From: Dehalococcoidales bacterium
GTDB taxonomy: Bacteria; Chloroflexota; Dehalococcoidia; Dehalococcoidales; RBG-16-60-22
Length of the DNA stretch: 64,000 nt
Direction: 5' to 3'
NCBI GenBank assembly: GCA_016783105.1
Contig: JADHXF010000002.1
Coordinates: 1-64,000 of the forward strand
Shown here piece after piece: positions 8,571 to 16,931 of this stretch. The notes below the pieces were generated by a model. That model saw only the letters and a program-made list of their open reading frames with translations, had not been told where the DNA came from and ran no database searches. The position numbers and the translations under genes are program-made. How positions within the stretch are numbered: the stretch's first letter is position 1; every line of letters starts with the position of its first letter.

Positions 8571-9875
8571 GTGGAAGAGATACTGATTCAGGCGAAAAAG
8601 GTGGCCGGGGAAGCGGAGGTATTTTCCGTCTCCTCGGAGGAAACCCAGGTTCACTTCGAGGCCAATCGGCTGAAACATCTCCAGACCAAACAGCAGACCA
8701 GCGTGGCGCTGCGCATCATTCATCAGGGCAGAGTCGGTTACGCGGTTACCACCAACCCTGATGACTATCCAGACCTGGTTGACAACGCCGTTGAGACGGC
8801 GCAATTTGGCGTGACGGCCAGGTTCGAGCTGCCGTCGGCGAACTCATATCCGCAGATTGAGGTTTTCAGCGCCGATGTTGAACCAGTACCCGTGGAAGCA
8901 ATGGTTACGCTCGGGGAAGGGCTTATTTCCGCAGTTACGCGGCACACTCCAGGTATCATCTGTGAGGCGGAGGTGGCCAAGGAAGTGGTTTCGGTGCGGC
9001 TGTTGAACTCTCGTGGCGGACAGGCGGAGTACCGTAAAAGCTATTTCAGCTTTGGCATTGAGGGCAGCCTGATAAAAGACACCGATATGCTTTTCGTTGG
9101 GGACAGTGTCAGCTCGTGCCAGCCGGTACTGGAGCCAGGCGCGGTAACTGACAACGTGCTGCAGCAACTGGAGATGGCAAAAGAGCAGGCAAAAGTGCCC
9201 ACAAAATCGCTGCCGGTAATCTTCACCCCGCATGGGGTGGCCAGCGCCCTCGTCATGCCGCTGATGGCGGCCTTCAATGGCAAGACGGTTCTTGAAGGGG
9301 CTTCCCCGATCGGGCAAAAGCTCGGTGAAAAGGTCTTTGATAAAAAATTACAGCTATGGGATGACCCGACGGTCGCTTTCCGGCCGGGCAGCCGTCCCTG
9401 CGATGATGAAGGTGTGCCCAGCCAGCGCACCCCGCTTATAGAAGCCGGGAAAGTGGCCAGCTTTCTCTACGACCTTCAGACCGCCGCTCTGGCCAGAACC
9501 AGCAGCACCGGCAATGGCAGCCGGGGTCATGGCGGATTGCCAGCGCCCTCTCCGAGTGCTTTTGTCATCGCTCCGGGCAGCACCACGCTGGATGAAATGG
9601 TCCGGGATATAAAGGAGGGGCTGGTGGTAGAGCAGCTTATGGGTGCGGGGCAGGGAAACATTCTGGGTGGCGATTTCAGCGGCAATGTCCTGCTCGGTTA
9701 CAAGGTGGAAAATGGTAAAATAGTGGGCAGGGTGAAAGATACCATGGTTTCGGGGAATGTCTATCAGGCGCTGAAGGAAATCGTCGCCCTTGGCCGCGAT
9801 ACCAGGTGGGTGGGGGGCTTTTTGCAGACCCCGCATATATACTGTCCCGGCATATCGGTGGCCAGCAAGGGATAG
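8571..9875 (+). CDS. pmbA: TldE/PmbA-family partner subunit
   Basis: A 434-residue homologue of TldD without an HExxxH motif, as expected for the non-metal TldE/PmbA subunit. Typical segments include LRIIHQGRVGYAVTTNPDD near the N-terminus and the C-terminal GNILGGDFSGNVLLGYKVENG. The start is a GTG at 8571, preceded by TAGGAGGTCAG, which serves as ribosome-binding site inside the end of tldD. It acts with TldD as a cytoplasmic protease complex. Confidence 0.92.
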   Translation: MEEILIQAKKVAGEAEVFSVSSEETQVHFEANRLKHLQTKQQTSVALRIIHQGRVGYAVTTNPDDYPDLVDNAVETAQFGVTARFELPSANSYPQIEVFSADVEPVPVEAMVTLGEGLISAVTRHTPGIICEAEVAKEVVSVRLLNSRGGQAEYRKSYFSFGIEGSLIKDTDMLFVGDSVSSCQPVLEPGAVTDNVLQQLEMAKEQAKVPTKSLPVIFTPHGVASALVMPLMAAFNGKTVLEGASPIGQKLGEKVFDKKLQLWDDPTVAFRPGSRPCDDEGVPSQRTPLIEAGKVASFLYDLQTAALARTSSTGNGSRGHGGLPAPSPSAFVIAPGSTTLDEMVRDIKEGLVVEQLMGAGQGNILGGDFSGNVLLGYKVENGKIVGRVKDTMVSGNVYQALKEIVALGRDTRWVGGFLQTPHIYCPGISVASKG

Positions 9876-9901
9876 ATTGCCTGTCAAGAGGAGCAAAAAC
9901 C

Positions 9902-10453
9902 ATGAATGAGAGTTGGTATGACACAGCGCAAATCTGCACTAATGGACACGTGATAAATTGGATGTCAGTCTCAAGACCTGACTATAATAGAGGGTTCTGT
10001 GGTAAGTGTGGAGCATCAACCGTTACCAATTGTCAATATTGTAATGCTAAGATAATGGGCTACTATCATGTAGGACGCTTTACAATTGAGGAACATAAAA
10101 AAAGAATGCGTGAGATACTGCACCCACTACCTAATGCTACACTTGATTATAATACTGGTTTAACACTGCCAAGCTTCTGCTCTGGCTGTGGCAAACCCTA
10201 TCCATGGACAGAAACAAAACTCAAGGCAGCGCAAGAATTATCCGACGAGATTGAAAATTTAAGTCCAGAAGAACGTGAGATGCTGAAGAAAAGCCTTGAT
10301 GATATTGTACGGGACACGCCTCAAACCACTGTGGCAGCAACTCGATTCAAAAAGCTTGTTACTAAGGCCGGACCGGTTGTAGCAGACGGCTTTAGGAAAA
10401 TTCTGGTAGATGTTTTGAGCGAAACAGCCAAGAAAATAATCTGGCCTTCTTAA
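9902..10453 (+). CDS. DUF2321 protein with zinc-ribbon-like N-terminus
   Basis: A 183-residue protein that I recognise as DUF2321-like. The N-terminus has several Cys pairs (ICTNGH, CGKCGAS, CQYCNAK, CSGCGKPYPW), suggesting two zinc ribbons. The C-terminal half is helical and ends with ATRFKKLVTKAGPVVADGF and a hydrophobic tail. Its start is the ATG at 9902, with AGAGGAGC upstream. The gene is much richer in A and T than tldE or the following PAC2 gene and is followed by a hairpin repeat, suggesting acquisition. Function is unknown. Confidence 0.75.
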   Translation: MNESWYDTAQICTNGHVINWMSVSRPDYNRGFCGKCGASTVTNCQYCNAKIMGYYHVGRFTIEEHKKRMREILHPLPNATLDYNTGLTLPSFCSGCGKPYPWTETKLKAAQELSDEIENLSPEEREMLKKSLDDIVRDTPQTTVAATRFKKLVTKAGPVVADGFRKILVDVLSETAKKIIWPS

Positions 10454-10460
10454 AGTAAGG

Positions 10461-10525
10461 GGAGTCCAAGAGGGGCGAAGCCCCTCTAACCAATCTTCCC
10501 CTTCCCCTTATCGAAGGGGAAGGGG
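10461..10525. repeat. REP-like hairpin repeat, copy 1
   Basis: Two perfect hairpins lie in the gap after the DUF2321 gene. The first is AGAGGGGC / GCCCCTCT with a GAA loop (10469-10487). The second has a 12-bp G/C-rich stem (10498-10509 with 10514-10525) and loop ATCG. The leading GGAGTCCAAGAGGGG is repeated at 47231-47245. This looks like a dispersed repetitive extragenic palindrome; the hairpins might also end transcription, but no T run follows. Confidence 0.7.
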
Positions 10526-10582
10526 ATAAAGGGGATGAGGTTACCTTATAAAACTTAGTACAATATAGAGAGGTGTGGTGAA

Positions 10583-11377
10583 ATGAAGGGGTTAGTCAAT
10601 CTTAAAGCTCGTCCCAGGTTAAATTCACCGAATATGCTCGCCGCCTGGCCGGGCGTCGGGAACGTTGCCGTGATTGTGGCCACCTATCTCCTGAGAAAGC
10701 TGAAATTCAAGGAGCTTGGCGAGGTTGAACCGTCTTACTTCTTTGACCCTGTCGGCGTGGTGGTCAAAGATAACGTGGTTGAGGAGCCCAAGTTCCCGCA
10801 GAGCAAGTTCTACTACTGGAAGAACAAAAGTGGCGAAAATGACCTCATCGTATTCATTGGCGAGGACCAGCCGGCGGCCAAAGGATATGAGCTGGCCAAC
10901 TGCGTCCTTGATGTTGCGGAGAGGTTCAAGGCGTTGAGGGTATTTACCTGTGCCGCGGCCATGACCCGCATTCATCACACCGAATCGCCCGGAGTGCTGG
11001 GCGTGGCCACCAACCCGTCGGCGGCGGTCATTTTTAAAAAGTACAACCTGATGAATGCCGGCAATCTGCAAATCGCGGGCCTGAACGGGTTGCTGCTGGG
11101 GGTGGCCAAGGAACGGGAGATTGATGGCATCTGCCTGCTCGGGGAGGTACCCGTTTATGCCACCCGTATTCAGAACCCGATGGCGGCACTGGCGGTACTC
11201 GAGGTGATGACCACGATGCTGGATGTGGAAGTTGACCTTGATGAACTGGCGCAACTGGCGGTGGAAACAAAGCAGAGGATGAAGCAGGTGGCCTCGCAGG
11301 CGATGGGCGAGTATATTGACTATTTCACCGAGCCGATATGGGAGCGCGACGAGGAAGAGGACGACGAGGAGGAGTAA
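10583..11377 (+). CDS. PAC2 family protein (proteasome-assembly-chaperone-like)
   Basis: A 264-residue member of the PAC2 family (COG2047/COG1938 type). Visible features are MLAAWPGVGNVAVIVATYLL near the N-terminus, a central GxxGLLLGVAKE region and a very acidic C-terminus ending in a run of Glu and Asp. Related proteins are ATP-grasp-associated or proteasome-assembly-like in archaea; the bacterial role is not known. It heads a co-directional run into GNAT, mtnA and mtnP with short gaps. Confidence 0.82.
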   Translation: MKGLVNLKARPRLNSPNMLAAWPGVGNVAVIVATYLLRKLKFKELGEVEPSYFFDPVGVVVKDNVVEEPKFPQSKFYYWKNKSGENDLIVFIGEDQPAAKGYELANCVLDVAERFKALRVFTCAAAMTRIHHTESPGVLGVATNPSAAVIFKKYNLMNAGNLQIAGLNGLLLGVAKEREIDGICLLGEVPVYATRIQNPMAALAVLEVMTTMLDVEVDLDELAQLAVETKQRMKQVASQAMGEYIDYFTEPIWERDEEEDDEEE

Positions 11378-11394
11378 TCTGAGGTCAGGGTGTT

Positions 11395-11916
11395 ATGCTT
11401 GGCACCAAAGTCAGACTGCGCGAAAAGAAGCTAAAAGACGCTCGCAATGATTACCGTTGGCAGACCAATCCGGAGCTGGTCCGGCTTGACGCTATGCCCC
11501 TGCTGACCATCTCTTTTCCCAGATATCTGGTCGATTACACGGCGGTGCTGTGCAATCCTTCCCCGAAGCGTCAGACCTTCGCCATAGAGACCTTTGACGG
11601 CAGGCACATCGGCAACTGCGTGTATTACAATATCGATGAAAAGAAGGGTGAGGCGGAGGTGGGAATCATGATCGGTGAGCGTGACTGCTGGGACAAGGGT
11701 TACGGCACCGATGCCGTGGCCGCACTCGCGGATTATATTTTTCATGAGACAGGTCTGCAACGAATCCACCTGAAGACCCTGGACTGGAACGAGCGAGCGC
11801 AGCGGTGCTTTCTCAAATGTGGCTTCATACCCTGTAGGCAAATGATGAAGAATGGGCATCAATTTTTGCTCATGGAGATAAAAAGAGAAAACTGGCAAAA
11901 AGGACGGGAAGATTAA
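11395..11916 (+). CDS. GNAT N-acetyltransferase, RimJ/RimL-like
   Basis: A 173-residue acetyltransferase. The acetyl-CoA-binding region reads VGIMIGERDCWDKGYGTDAVAALADYIF, with the family's R/Q-x-x-G-x-G/A loop represented by KGYGTD, followed by GLQRIHLKTLDWNERAQRCFLKCGF. That pattern is typical of RimJ/RimL and related amino-group acetyltransferases. It sits 17 nt after the PAC2 gene and 9 nt before mtnA, so it belongs to the same transcript. Substrate is unknown. Confidence 0.85.
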   Translation: MLGTKVRLREKKLKDARNDYRWQTNPELVRLDAMPLLTISFPRYLVDYTAVLCNPSPKRQTFAIETFDGRHIGNCVYYNIDEKKGEAEVGIMIGERDCWDKGYGTDAVAALADYIFHETGLQRIHLKTLDWNERAQRCFLKCGFIPCRQMMKNGHQFLLMEIKRENWQKGRED

Positions 11917-11925
11917 GGGAGCAAT

Positions 11926-12966
11926 TTGTTGAAAACTATTTATACTTCGCCGATAGACTGGCTGGGCGACCGTGTGCGTATCCTTGACCAGAGCCGGCTA
12001 CCTGGAGAAGAGGTCTATGTGGAGCTGGAAGACTACCGTGAGGTTGCCTCAGCCATCACAGAATTGAAAATAAGGGGTGCGCCGGCCATCGGGATAGCTG
12101 GAGCTTATGGAATCGCCCTCGGGGGGTTAAAAGTTGAATCTGAGCAGGAGGGCGAATTCCGGAAAAAACTTGACGCTGTGATGGCCACCATCGCTGCCAC
12201 CCGCCCCACCGCCCGCAACCTCTTCTGGGCGATTCAGCGCATGCAGAAGGTGGCTGAGTCCAGTAATGACGTTAAAAGAATAAAGTCGGCGCTGGTTGAT
12301 GAGGCGGTTAAAATACATAATGAAGAGAAGGAGGCCACGCGGCAGTTGAGCCTGCTTGGGGTTGAGCTTATCCGGGATGGGGATACCGTTCTGGTACACT
12401 GCAACGCTGGACCGCTGGCCACCGCCGGCTACGGCACGGCGCTGGGCATAATTTTGTTTGCCAGAGAGCAGGGGAAGAAGATTAAGGTAATTGCCACGGA
12501 GACGCGCCCCGTGCTGCAGGGGGCAAGGCTTACCGCCTGGGAACTGAAGAAAGCCGGCGTTCCGGTGACGCTGATTGCCGACTCCATGGCGGGTTCTTTT
12601 ATGCAGCGGGGTAAAATAAACTGTGTTATCGTTGGGGCCGACCGCATTGCTGCCAACGGGGACACGGCCAACAAAATCGGCACCTATACCCTGGCGGTGC
12701 TGGCTAAAGAAAACAACGTCCCGTTTTACGTTGCCGCCCCCACCTCCACCATAGACCCCACCCTCGCCTCCGGCGAACAAGTCCCCATCGAGCAGAGGAA
12801 GCCGGAGGAGATAACCCATATCAGGGGCGTGCGCATCGCGCCGGAAGGCGTTGCGGTACTGAATCCCGCCTTTGACGTCACCCCCCATAAATATATCACC
12901 GCCATCATCACGGAGAAGGGGATAATCAGGGAGCCGTTCGGGGAGGGGATAAGGGGGGTAACATAA
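11926..12966 (+). CDS. mtnA: S-methyl-5-thioribose-1-phosphate isomerase
   Basis: A 346-residue enzyme converting methylthioribose-1-phosphate to methylthioribulose-1-phosphate in methionine salvage. Signatures are IRGAPAIGIAGAYG, the catalytic-Cys segment VHCNAGPLATAGYG (Cys159) and VGADRIAANGDTANKIGTY with the catalytic Asp. The start is a TTG at 11926, or the next TTG at 11929, preceded by AAGGGAG. Its stop codon overlaps the start of tcmP by 1 nt (TAATG). The homologous archaeal ribose-1,5-bisphosphate isomerase is an alternative, but mtnP nearby favours MtnA. Confidence 0.93.
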   Translation: MLKTIYTSPIDWLGDRVRILDQSRLPGEEVYVELEDYREVASAITELKIRGAPAIGIAGAYGIALGGLKVESEQEGEFRKKLDAVMATIAATRPTARNLFWAIQRMQKVAESSNDVKRIKSALVDEAVKIHNEEKEATRQLSLLGVELIRDGDTVLVHCNAGPLATAGYGTALGIILFAREQGKKIKVIATETRPVLQGARLTAWELKKAGVPVTLIADSMAGSFMQRGKINCVIVGADRIAANGDTANKIGTYTLAVLAKENNVPFYVAAPTSTIDPTLASGEQVPIEQRKPEEITHIRGVRIAPEGVAVLNPAFDVTPHKYITAIITEKGIIREPFGEGIRGVT

Positions 12967-13778
12967 TGCCGACGGGTGATATGGTAATTGGGGCGGACGG
13001 GGCTGTAGCTATTAAAATAGGGCGCTGGGCAAAAGATAAACTATTCTATGTAAAAAAATTCTGTGACGTTTTCAATTTAGGCATGAAAAATAAATGGGAG
13101 ACGAGAACATACGTAGACCTATTTTCTGGTCCTGGAATTTGCGTTGTTGAAGAAACAGGAGAAGAGATTCCAGGTTCACCTGTTATAGCACTACAATGCA
13201 GACTCCCATTTACTCACTACTTTTTTAACGATTTAGAGGTTGAGTTTATTAAAGCCTTGGAATCGAGGATAACACCATGTGAATTTGCGAAGGTGAATTT
13301 TAATAACAAAGATTGTAACTTAGTAGTCGATGATTTATTAGAGGAACTTCCTGATAATTCATTGGACTTCTGTTTTGTGGATCCTCTAAATTATGAAATT
13401 GGATTTAATTCTATACGGAAACTTTCTGAGCATAGGAATATGGATCTTCTAATCACTTTTCACGTTGGCATTTTCAGGCGAATTGTTGATAACCCTAATT
13501 CAAGGATGAATGATTTTTTCCCTTATGTTGATTGGCAGCAAAGGTACAGAGAAGAAATGAATCGGGGTGGAAAATTTGAACGCGTAATTCTGGATATTTA
13601 TGAGGAAGGATTAAAAGATATAGGTTACAAAGTTGTTAGAGATTATATTCCAGAGAAGAATATAAGAAATGTTCTGTTATACTATTTAGTTTTTGCTAGT
13701 AAACATGAAATGGGAGCGCATTTCTGGGATGAGGTTACTAAAAGAACGGAGGCGGGGCAGTGGAGAATGCAAATTTAG
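12966..13778 (+). CDS. tcmP: Three-Cys-motif partner protein TcmP
   Basis: A 270-residue protein resembling TcmP. It has a methyltransferase-like Rossmann motif YVDLFSGPGICVVEETGEEI near residue 45, with PGSPVIAL just after it. A second strand motif, DFCFVDPLNYEIGF (about residue 140), sits where methyltransferases carry motif IV. TcmP proteins are known from their genomic pairing with small three-Cys-motif or radical-SAM proteins; no activity is established to my knowledge. The gene is strongly AT-rich, unlike mtnA and mtnP on either side, and overlaps both mtnA (1 nt) and the radical-SAM gene (19 nt). Confidence 0.82.
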   Translation: MPTGDMVIGADGAVAIKIGRWAKDKLFYVKKFCDVFNLGMKNKWETRTYVDLFSGPGICVVEETGEEIPGSPVIALQCRLPFTHYFFNDLEVEFIKALESRITPCEFAKVNFNNKDCNLVVDDLLEELPDNSLDFCFVDPLNYEIGFNSIRKLSEHRNMDLLITFHVGIFRRIVDNPNSRMNDFFPYVDWQQRYREEMNRGGKFERVILDIYEEGLKDIGYKVVRDYIPEKNIRNVLLYYLVFASKHEMGAHFWDEVTKRTEAGQWRMQI

Positions 13779-14767
13779 CAGTTCGTAAAAGAAGCGCAGA
13801 AAGGAACTCTGTTTTTTTGAAAGTATTAAATAGGGAATATGAGCAATTAAATAATACAAAAAAGATTTTAACTGAGCGGGTTAGTGATGGTTCAATAATT
13901 ACAAGATTTGACAAGACTCCCATCCCTACGAAAGAGATAGACGTGGTCTGCCCACATTTCATCGAATTGAAGTGGGCATATGGCTGCCCTTTTGACTGTG
14001 CTTGGTGCTACCTAAAGGGGACTTTCAGATTTCAACCCACTAAGACTAAACCAGTAATTAAAGATTTGAAGAAAGTAGAGTTACATACTAGAACATTTCT
14101 TGAGGAAGTCGAAACACCTGAAATACTTAATACGGGTGAGATAGCAGACTCCTTAATGGGAGAAGGTTTGAGTACGCCGTTTTCTAAATTCATTATCCCT
14201 ATGTTTGAAAAGCAAGACAGACACAAAGTGCTGTTCTTAACGAAATCCGATAATATAAAAAACCTGTTAGAAATAAGTCCGCATAATCAAGTTATTGTAA
14301 GCTTCAGCCTCAACGCAGATGAAGTGGCTAAGAAGTGGGAAAATGGTGCCCCTTCTGTTGATAGGAGGATAGAGGCTGGTAGAAAGCTTAATGAGGCTGG
14401 TTACGAAGTAAGAGTGAGAATTGACCCAATGGTGCCAGTTCCAGAATGGGAAAAACTGTATATAGAACTAGTTAAGCAGCTATTTTCAAACTTTATTCCT
14501 TCTAGAATTACTCTTGGTTCACTTAGAGGACTACAAACTACCATTAATGGTAGCACCGATAAAAGCTGGCTAGAGTATTTAAAGGAAAACTCAAACTGGG
14601 GTAAAAAAGTAGATTTCAAAACTCGTCGCGAAATGTATATTAAAATCGTTAATTATTTAAAGGAAAATTATAGTTATGATGAAGTTGCGCTTTGCAAGGA
14701 AACGTTAGCAATGTGGGGAAGTTTGGATATGGATTATAAGAAGATAAAATGTAACTGCATCTGGTAA
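13760..14767 (+). CDS. Radical-SAM protein, SPL-like three-Cys motif, TcmP partner
   Basis: A 335-residue protein with a CxxxCxxC motif (Cys76, Cys80, Cys83) in the context ELKWAYGCPFDCAWCYLKG, which resembles the spore photoproduct lyase branch of radical-SAM enzymes. It should bind a [4Fe-4S] cluster and cleave S-adenosylmethionine to a 5'-deoxyadenosyl radical. The C-terminus ends with KIKCNCIW, offering two more cysteines. The start is GTG at 13760 with GGAGG 8 nt upstream, inside tcmP, so the pair is translationally coupled. It is AT-rich like tcmP. Substrate is unknown; DNA-lesion repair or peptide/RNA modification are possible. Confidence 0.83.
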   Translation: MENANLAVRKRSAERNSVFLKVLNREYEQLNNTKKILTERVSDGSIITRFDKTPIPTKEIDVVCPHFIELKWAYGCPFDCAWCYLKGTFRFQPTKTKPVIKDLKKVELHTRTFLEEVETPEILNTGEIADSLMGEGLSTPFSKFIIPMFEKQDRHKVLFLTKSDNIKNLLEISPHNQVIVSFSLNADEVAKKWENGAPSVDRRIEAGRKLNEAGYEVRVRIDPMVPVPEWEKLYIELVKQLFSNFIPSRITLGSLRGLQTTINGSTDKSWLEYLKENSNWGKKVDFKTRREMYIKIVNYLKENYSYDEVALCKETLAMWGSLDMDYKKIKCNCIW

Positions 14768-14780
14768 AAGGAGGTCTCTC

Positions 14781-15650
14781 ATGCCACAGGCGAAGATAGC
14801 GGTAATCGGGGGGAGCGGGCTGTATGACATCGAGGGGATGAAAGATATAGAAGAGGTTGACATGCTCACGCCCTTCGGCGTAACGAGCGATAAAATCGTG
14901 GTGGGGAAACTGGGGGGGGTTGGCGTCGCCTTCCTGCCCCGGCACGGGCGGGGGCACCGCCTTCTCCCCACCGAGGTGCCCTATCAGGCCAATATCTACG
15001 CCCTGAAATCGCTGGGGGTGGAGAGGATAATCGGCATCAACTCGGTGGGCAGCCTCAATGAGGCGTTCCAGCCCAACGACCTTTTGATTCCCGACCAGCT
15101 CATCGACCGCACCCGGTTGCGCGCCAATACCTTCTTCGGCGAGGGCATCGTCGCCCACATTCCCTTCGGCGAGCCGTTCTGCCCGTCTCTGAGCCAGCTG
15201 GTCTATCAGTCGGCCAAAGATTCCGGCGCCACCGTGCATAAAGGCGGCACCTGCGTGGTCATGGAGGGGCCGGCCTTCTCCACCAGAGCGGAGTCCATGC
15301 TCTACCGTTCCTGGGGGGTGGACGTCATCGGTATGACGGCGCTGCCCGAGGCCAAGCTGGCGCGGGAGGCGGAAATCTGCTACGCTGTTATTGCCTGCAT
15401 CACCGACTACGACTGCTGGCACCGGGGCCATGACGCCGTTACCGCCGAGATGATAATCAGTCGCCTGCGTCAGAACATTGATACCGCCAAGCAGATTATC
15501 AAGCTGGCGGTGGGCAGGGTGGCGGAAAAACGCGATTGCGACTGCGCCACGGCATTGAGCACGGCCATAGTTACTGCACCCGATGTTATGCCCGCGGCGC
15601 AGAAGAAAAAGCTTGATTTACTCATCGGCAAATACTTGGAAAAGGATTAG
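14781..15650 (+). CDS. mtnP: S-methyl-5'-thioadenosine phosphorylase
   Basis: A 289-residue purine-nucleoside-phosphorylase-type enzyme. Signatures are IAVIGGSGLYDIEGM at the N-terminus, the phosphate-site RHGRGHRLLPTEVPYQANIYALKSLGV, and VVMEGPAFSTRAES and MTALPEAKLAREAEICYA. It phosphorolyses methylthioadenosine, and related enzymes also act on 5'-deoxyadenosine. The start has a strong AAAGGAGG ribosome-binding site 7 nt upstream. Base composition returns to GC-rich here, so the tcmP and radical-SAM genes appear inserted between mtnA and mtnP. Confidence 0.94.
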   Translation: MPQAKIAVIGGSGLYDIEGMKDIEEVDMLTPFGVTSDKIVVGKLGGVGVAFLPRHGRGHRLLPTEVPYQANIYALKSLGVERIIGINSVGSLNEAFQPNDLLIPDQLIDRTRLRANTFFGEGIVAHIPFGEPFCPSLSQLVYQSAKDSGATVHKGGTCVVMEGPAFSTRAESMLYRSWGVDVIGMTALPEAKLAREAEICYAVIACITDYDCWHRGHDAVTAEMIISRLRQNIDTAKQIIKLAVGRVAEKRDCDCATALSTAIVTAPDVMPAAQKKKLDLLIGKYLEKD

Positions 15651-15654
15651 CGGT

Positions 15655-16689
15655 ATGTCTGGAGTGGAGTTCAACTGTTCCCCGACGATTATCGGCAGCA
15701 TGCCCCACAACGACCCCGCTGTGGCCTGCGCGCAGATAACGCATTATCTCAGAGATATTCCGGCCTGGCCGCAGCTGCCGAAGCGCTCTTTTCTGGAGAA
15801 TATGTACGTCCAGTACAGTCAGGAGTTCCCCGGGGTGGTGGTTGATGAGGCGGGGAAGAAAATCTATGTGAATCGTAATCAGGACCTTAACCAGCCACTG
15901 GAGCAGCTCTACTCGGCCTTTCTGGAAAACAAGGCGGATGGATTTGCCATCGGTGCTGACTATGCCGCCGGACTTCATCACTTTCTGTCTCTCGATAACC
16001 TGTCGCCGAGGGTGGTAAAAGGGCATGTCACCGGGCCGGTAACCTGGGGGTTGACCGTGCTCGACCAGGAGGGCAAGGGCATCCTCTACGATGATACGCT
16101 GGGCGATGCCGCGCCCAAACTGCTGCGGCTGAAAGCGGCCTGGCAGGAGAGAAAGCTGAAAAAATTATGCCGTCGCACCATAATCTTCGTCGATGAGCCA
16201 TACATGTCCGCTTTCGGCTCTGTGGGCATGATGCTTTCCAAGGAGAAGGTAGTCGGCCTGCTCAACGAGGTATTTGGTGGCATCGAGGGACTCAAGGGCG
16301 TCCACTGCTGCGGCAACACCGACTGGTCGGTGATACTGGGCAGCGATGTAGATATCATCAGCTTTGACGCCTACAACTATGCCCAATCTTTGAGTCTGTA
16401 CCCCGAAGCGGTGAAGAAATTTCTGGACCGGGGTGGCACCGTTGCCTGGGGAATCGTCCCCAACGAGGCAGAGCCAATGCTCAAAGAGTCTGCCGCCAGT
16501 CTCAAGGACCGACTTGAGGAGGCGATGGCGCCATTCACCCGGAACGGAGTTCCTTTCCGGCAGTTGATAACACAGGGGCTGGTAACGCCAAGCTGCGGAC
16601 TGGCTTCTCTGGCCACGGAAGAAGCGGCCGTGAGCGCTCTGGAACTGCTCACCGGGCTGTCAGACCTGCTCAGAACACGATATGGATAA
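15655..16689 (+). CDS. UROD/MetE-like protein
   Basis: A 344-residue TIM-barrel protein of the uroporphyrinogen decarboxylase / cobalamin-independent methionine synthase superfamily. Visible segments include [23 protein letters not shown] and [14 protein letters not shown], the last typical of MetE-like zinc/methyltransferase barrels. It follows mtnP by 4 nt. The context of methionine salvage suggests methyl transfer, but it is only the catalytic-domain-sized form, so it may not be a true methionine synthase. The ATG at 15655 is chosen because the longer upstream reading lies inside mtnP. Confidence 0.75.
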   Translation: MSGVEFNCSPTIIGSMPHNDPAVACAQITHYLRDIPAWPQLPKRSFLENMYVQYSQEFPGVVVDEAGKKIYVNRNQDLNQPLEQLYSAFLENKADGFAIGADYAAGLHHFLSLDNLSPRVVKGHVTGPVTWGLTVLDQEGKGILYDDTLGDAAPKLLRLKAAWQERKLKKLCRRTIIFVDEPYMSAFGSVGMMLSKEKVVGLLNEVFGGIEGLKGVHCCGNTDWSVILGSDVDIISFDAYNYAQSLSLYPEAVKKFLDRGGTVAWGIVPNEAEPMLKESAASLKDRLEEAMAPFTRNGVPFRQLITQGLVTPSCGLASLATEEAAVSALELLTGLSDLLRTRYG

Positions 16690-16706
16690 CTGAAGGAAAA
16701 GTGCGG

Positions 16707-16910
16707 ATGGAATGCAATATTGAAGCTAATAAAGTCAAGTGCAACTGCACGTATGAGCCATGCTCCAGAAAGGGCAAGTGCTGCGAGTGTATTGCCTATC
16801 ATCTGAAGTATGACGAGCTTCCGGGCTGTGTTTTTACGCCGGAAGTGGAGAAGACCTTTGACCGCTCCTTCGCCCGGTTTGCTGAGGCGATTACCAGGGG
16901 AAAAGACTAA
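16707..16910 (+). CDS. Small cysteine-rich protein, DUF6485-like
   Basis: A 67-residue protein beginning [14 protein letters not shown], with Cys pairs CNCTYEPC and CCECIAYH and an aromatic C-terminal helix. It resembles the DUF6485 family of small cytosolic proteins, which start MEC. The pattern suggests metal or iron-sulfur binding. A GTG at 16701 in the same frame would add two residues, but the ATG fits the family start. It trails the MetE-like gene by 17 nt. Confidence 0.72.
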   Translation: MECNIEANKVKCNCTYEPCSRKGKCCECIAYHLKYDELPGCVFTPEVEKTFDRSFARFAEAITRGKD

Positions 16911-16931
16911 TGTAGTGGGCTATTGCTGCTC

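Noticed and set aside
7109..9317. Long minus-strand frames opposite tldD and tldE
   Set aside because: The plus-strand proteins have the HExxxH motif and family signatures; the antisense frames have none and no ribosome-binding sites.
10461..10525. Hairpins after DUF2321 as a terminator
   Set aside because: Stems are strong but no T run follows, and the leading sequence recurs at 47231, so a repeat element is the better explanation.
14649..15431. 260-aa minus-strand frame opposite mtnP
   Set aside because: mtnP is unmistakable on the plus strand; the antisense frame is an effect of high GC and codon bias.
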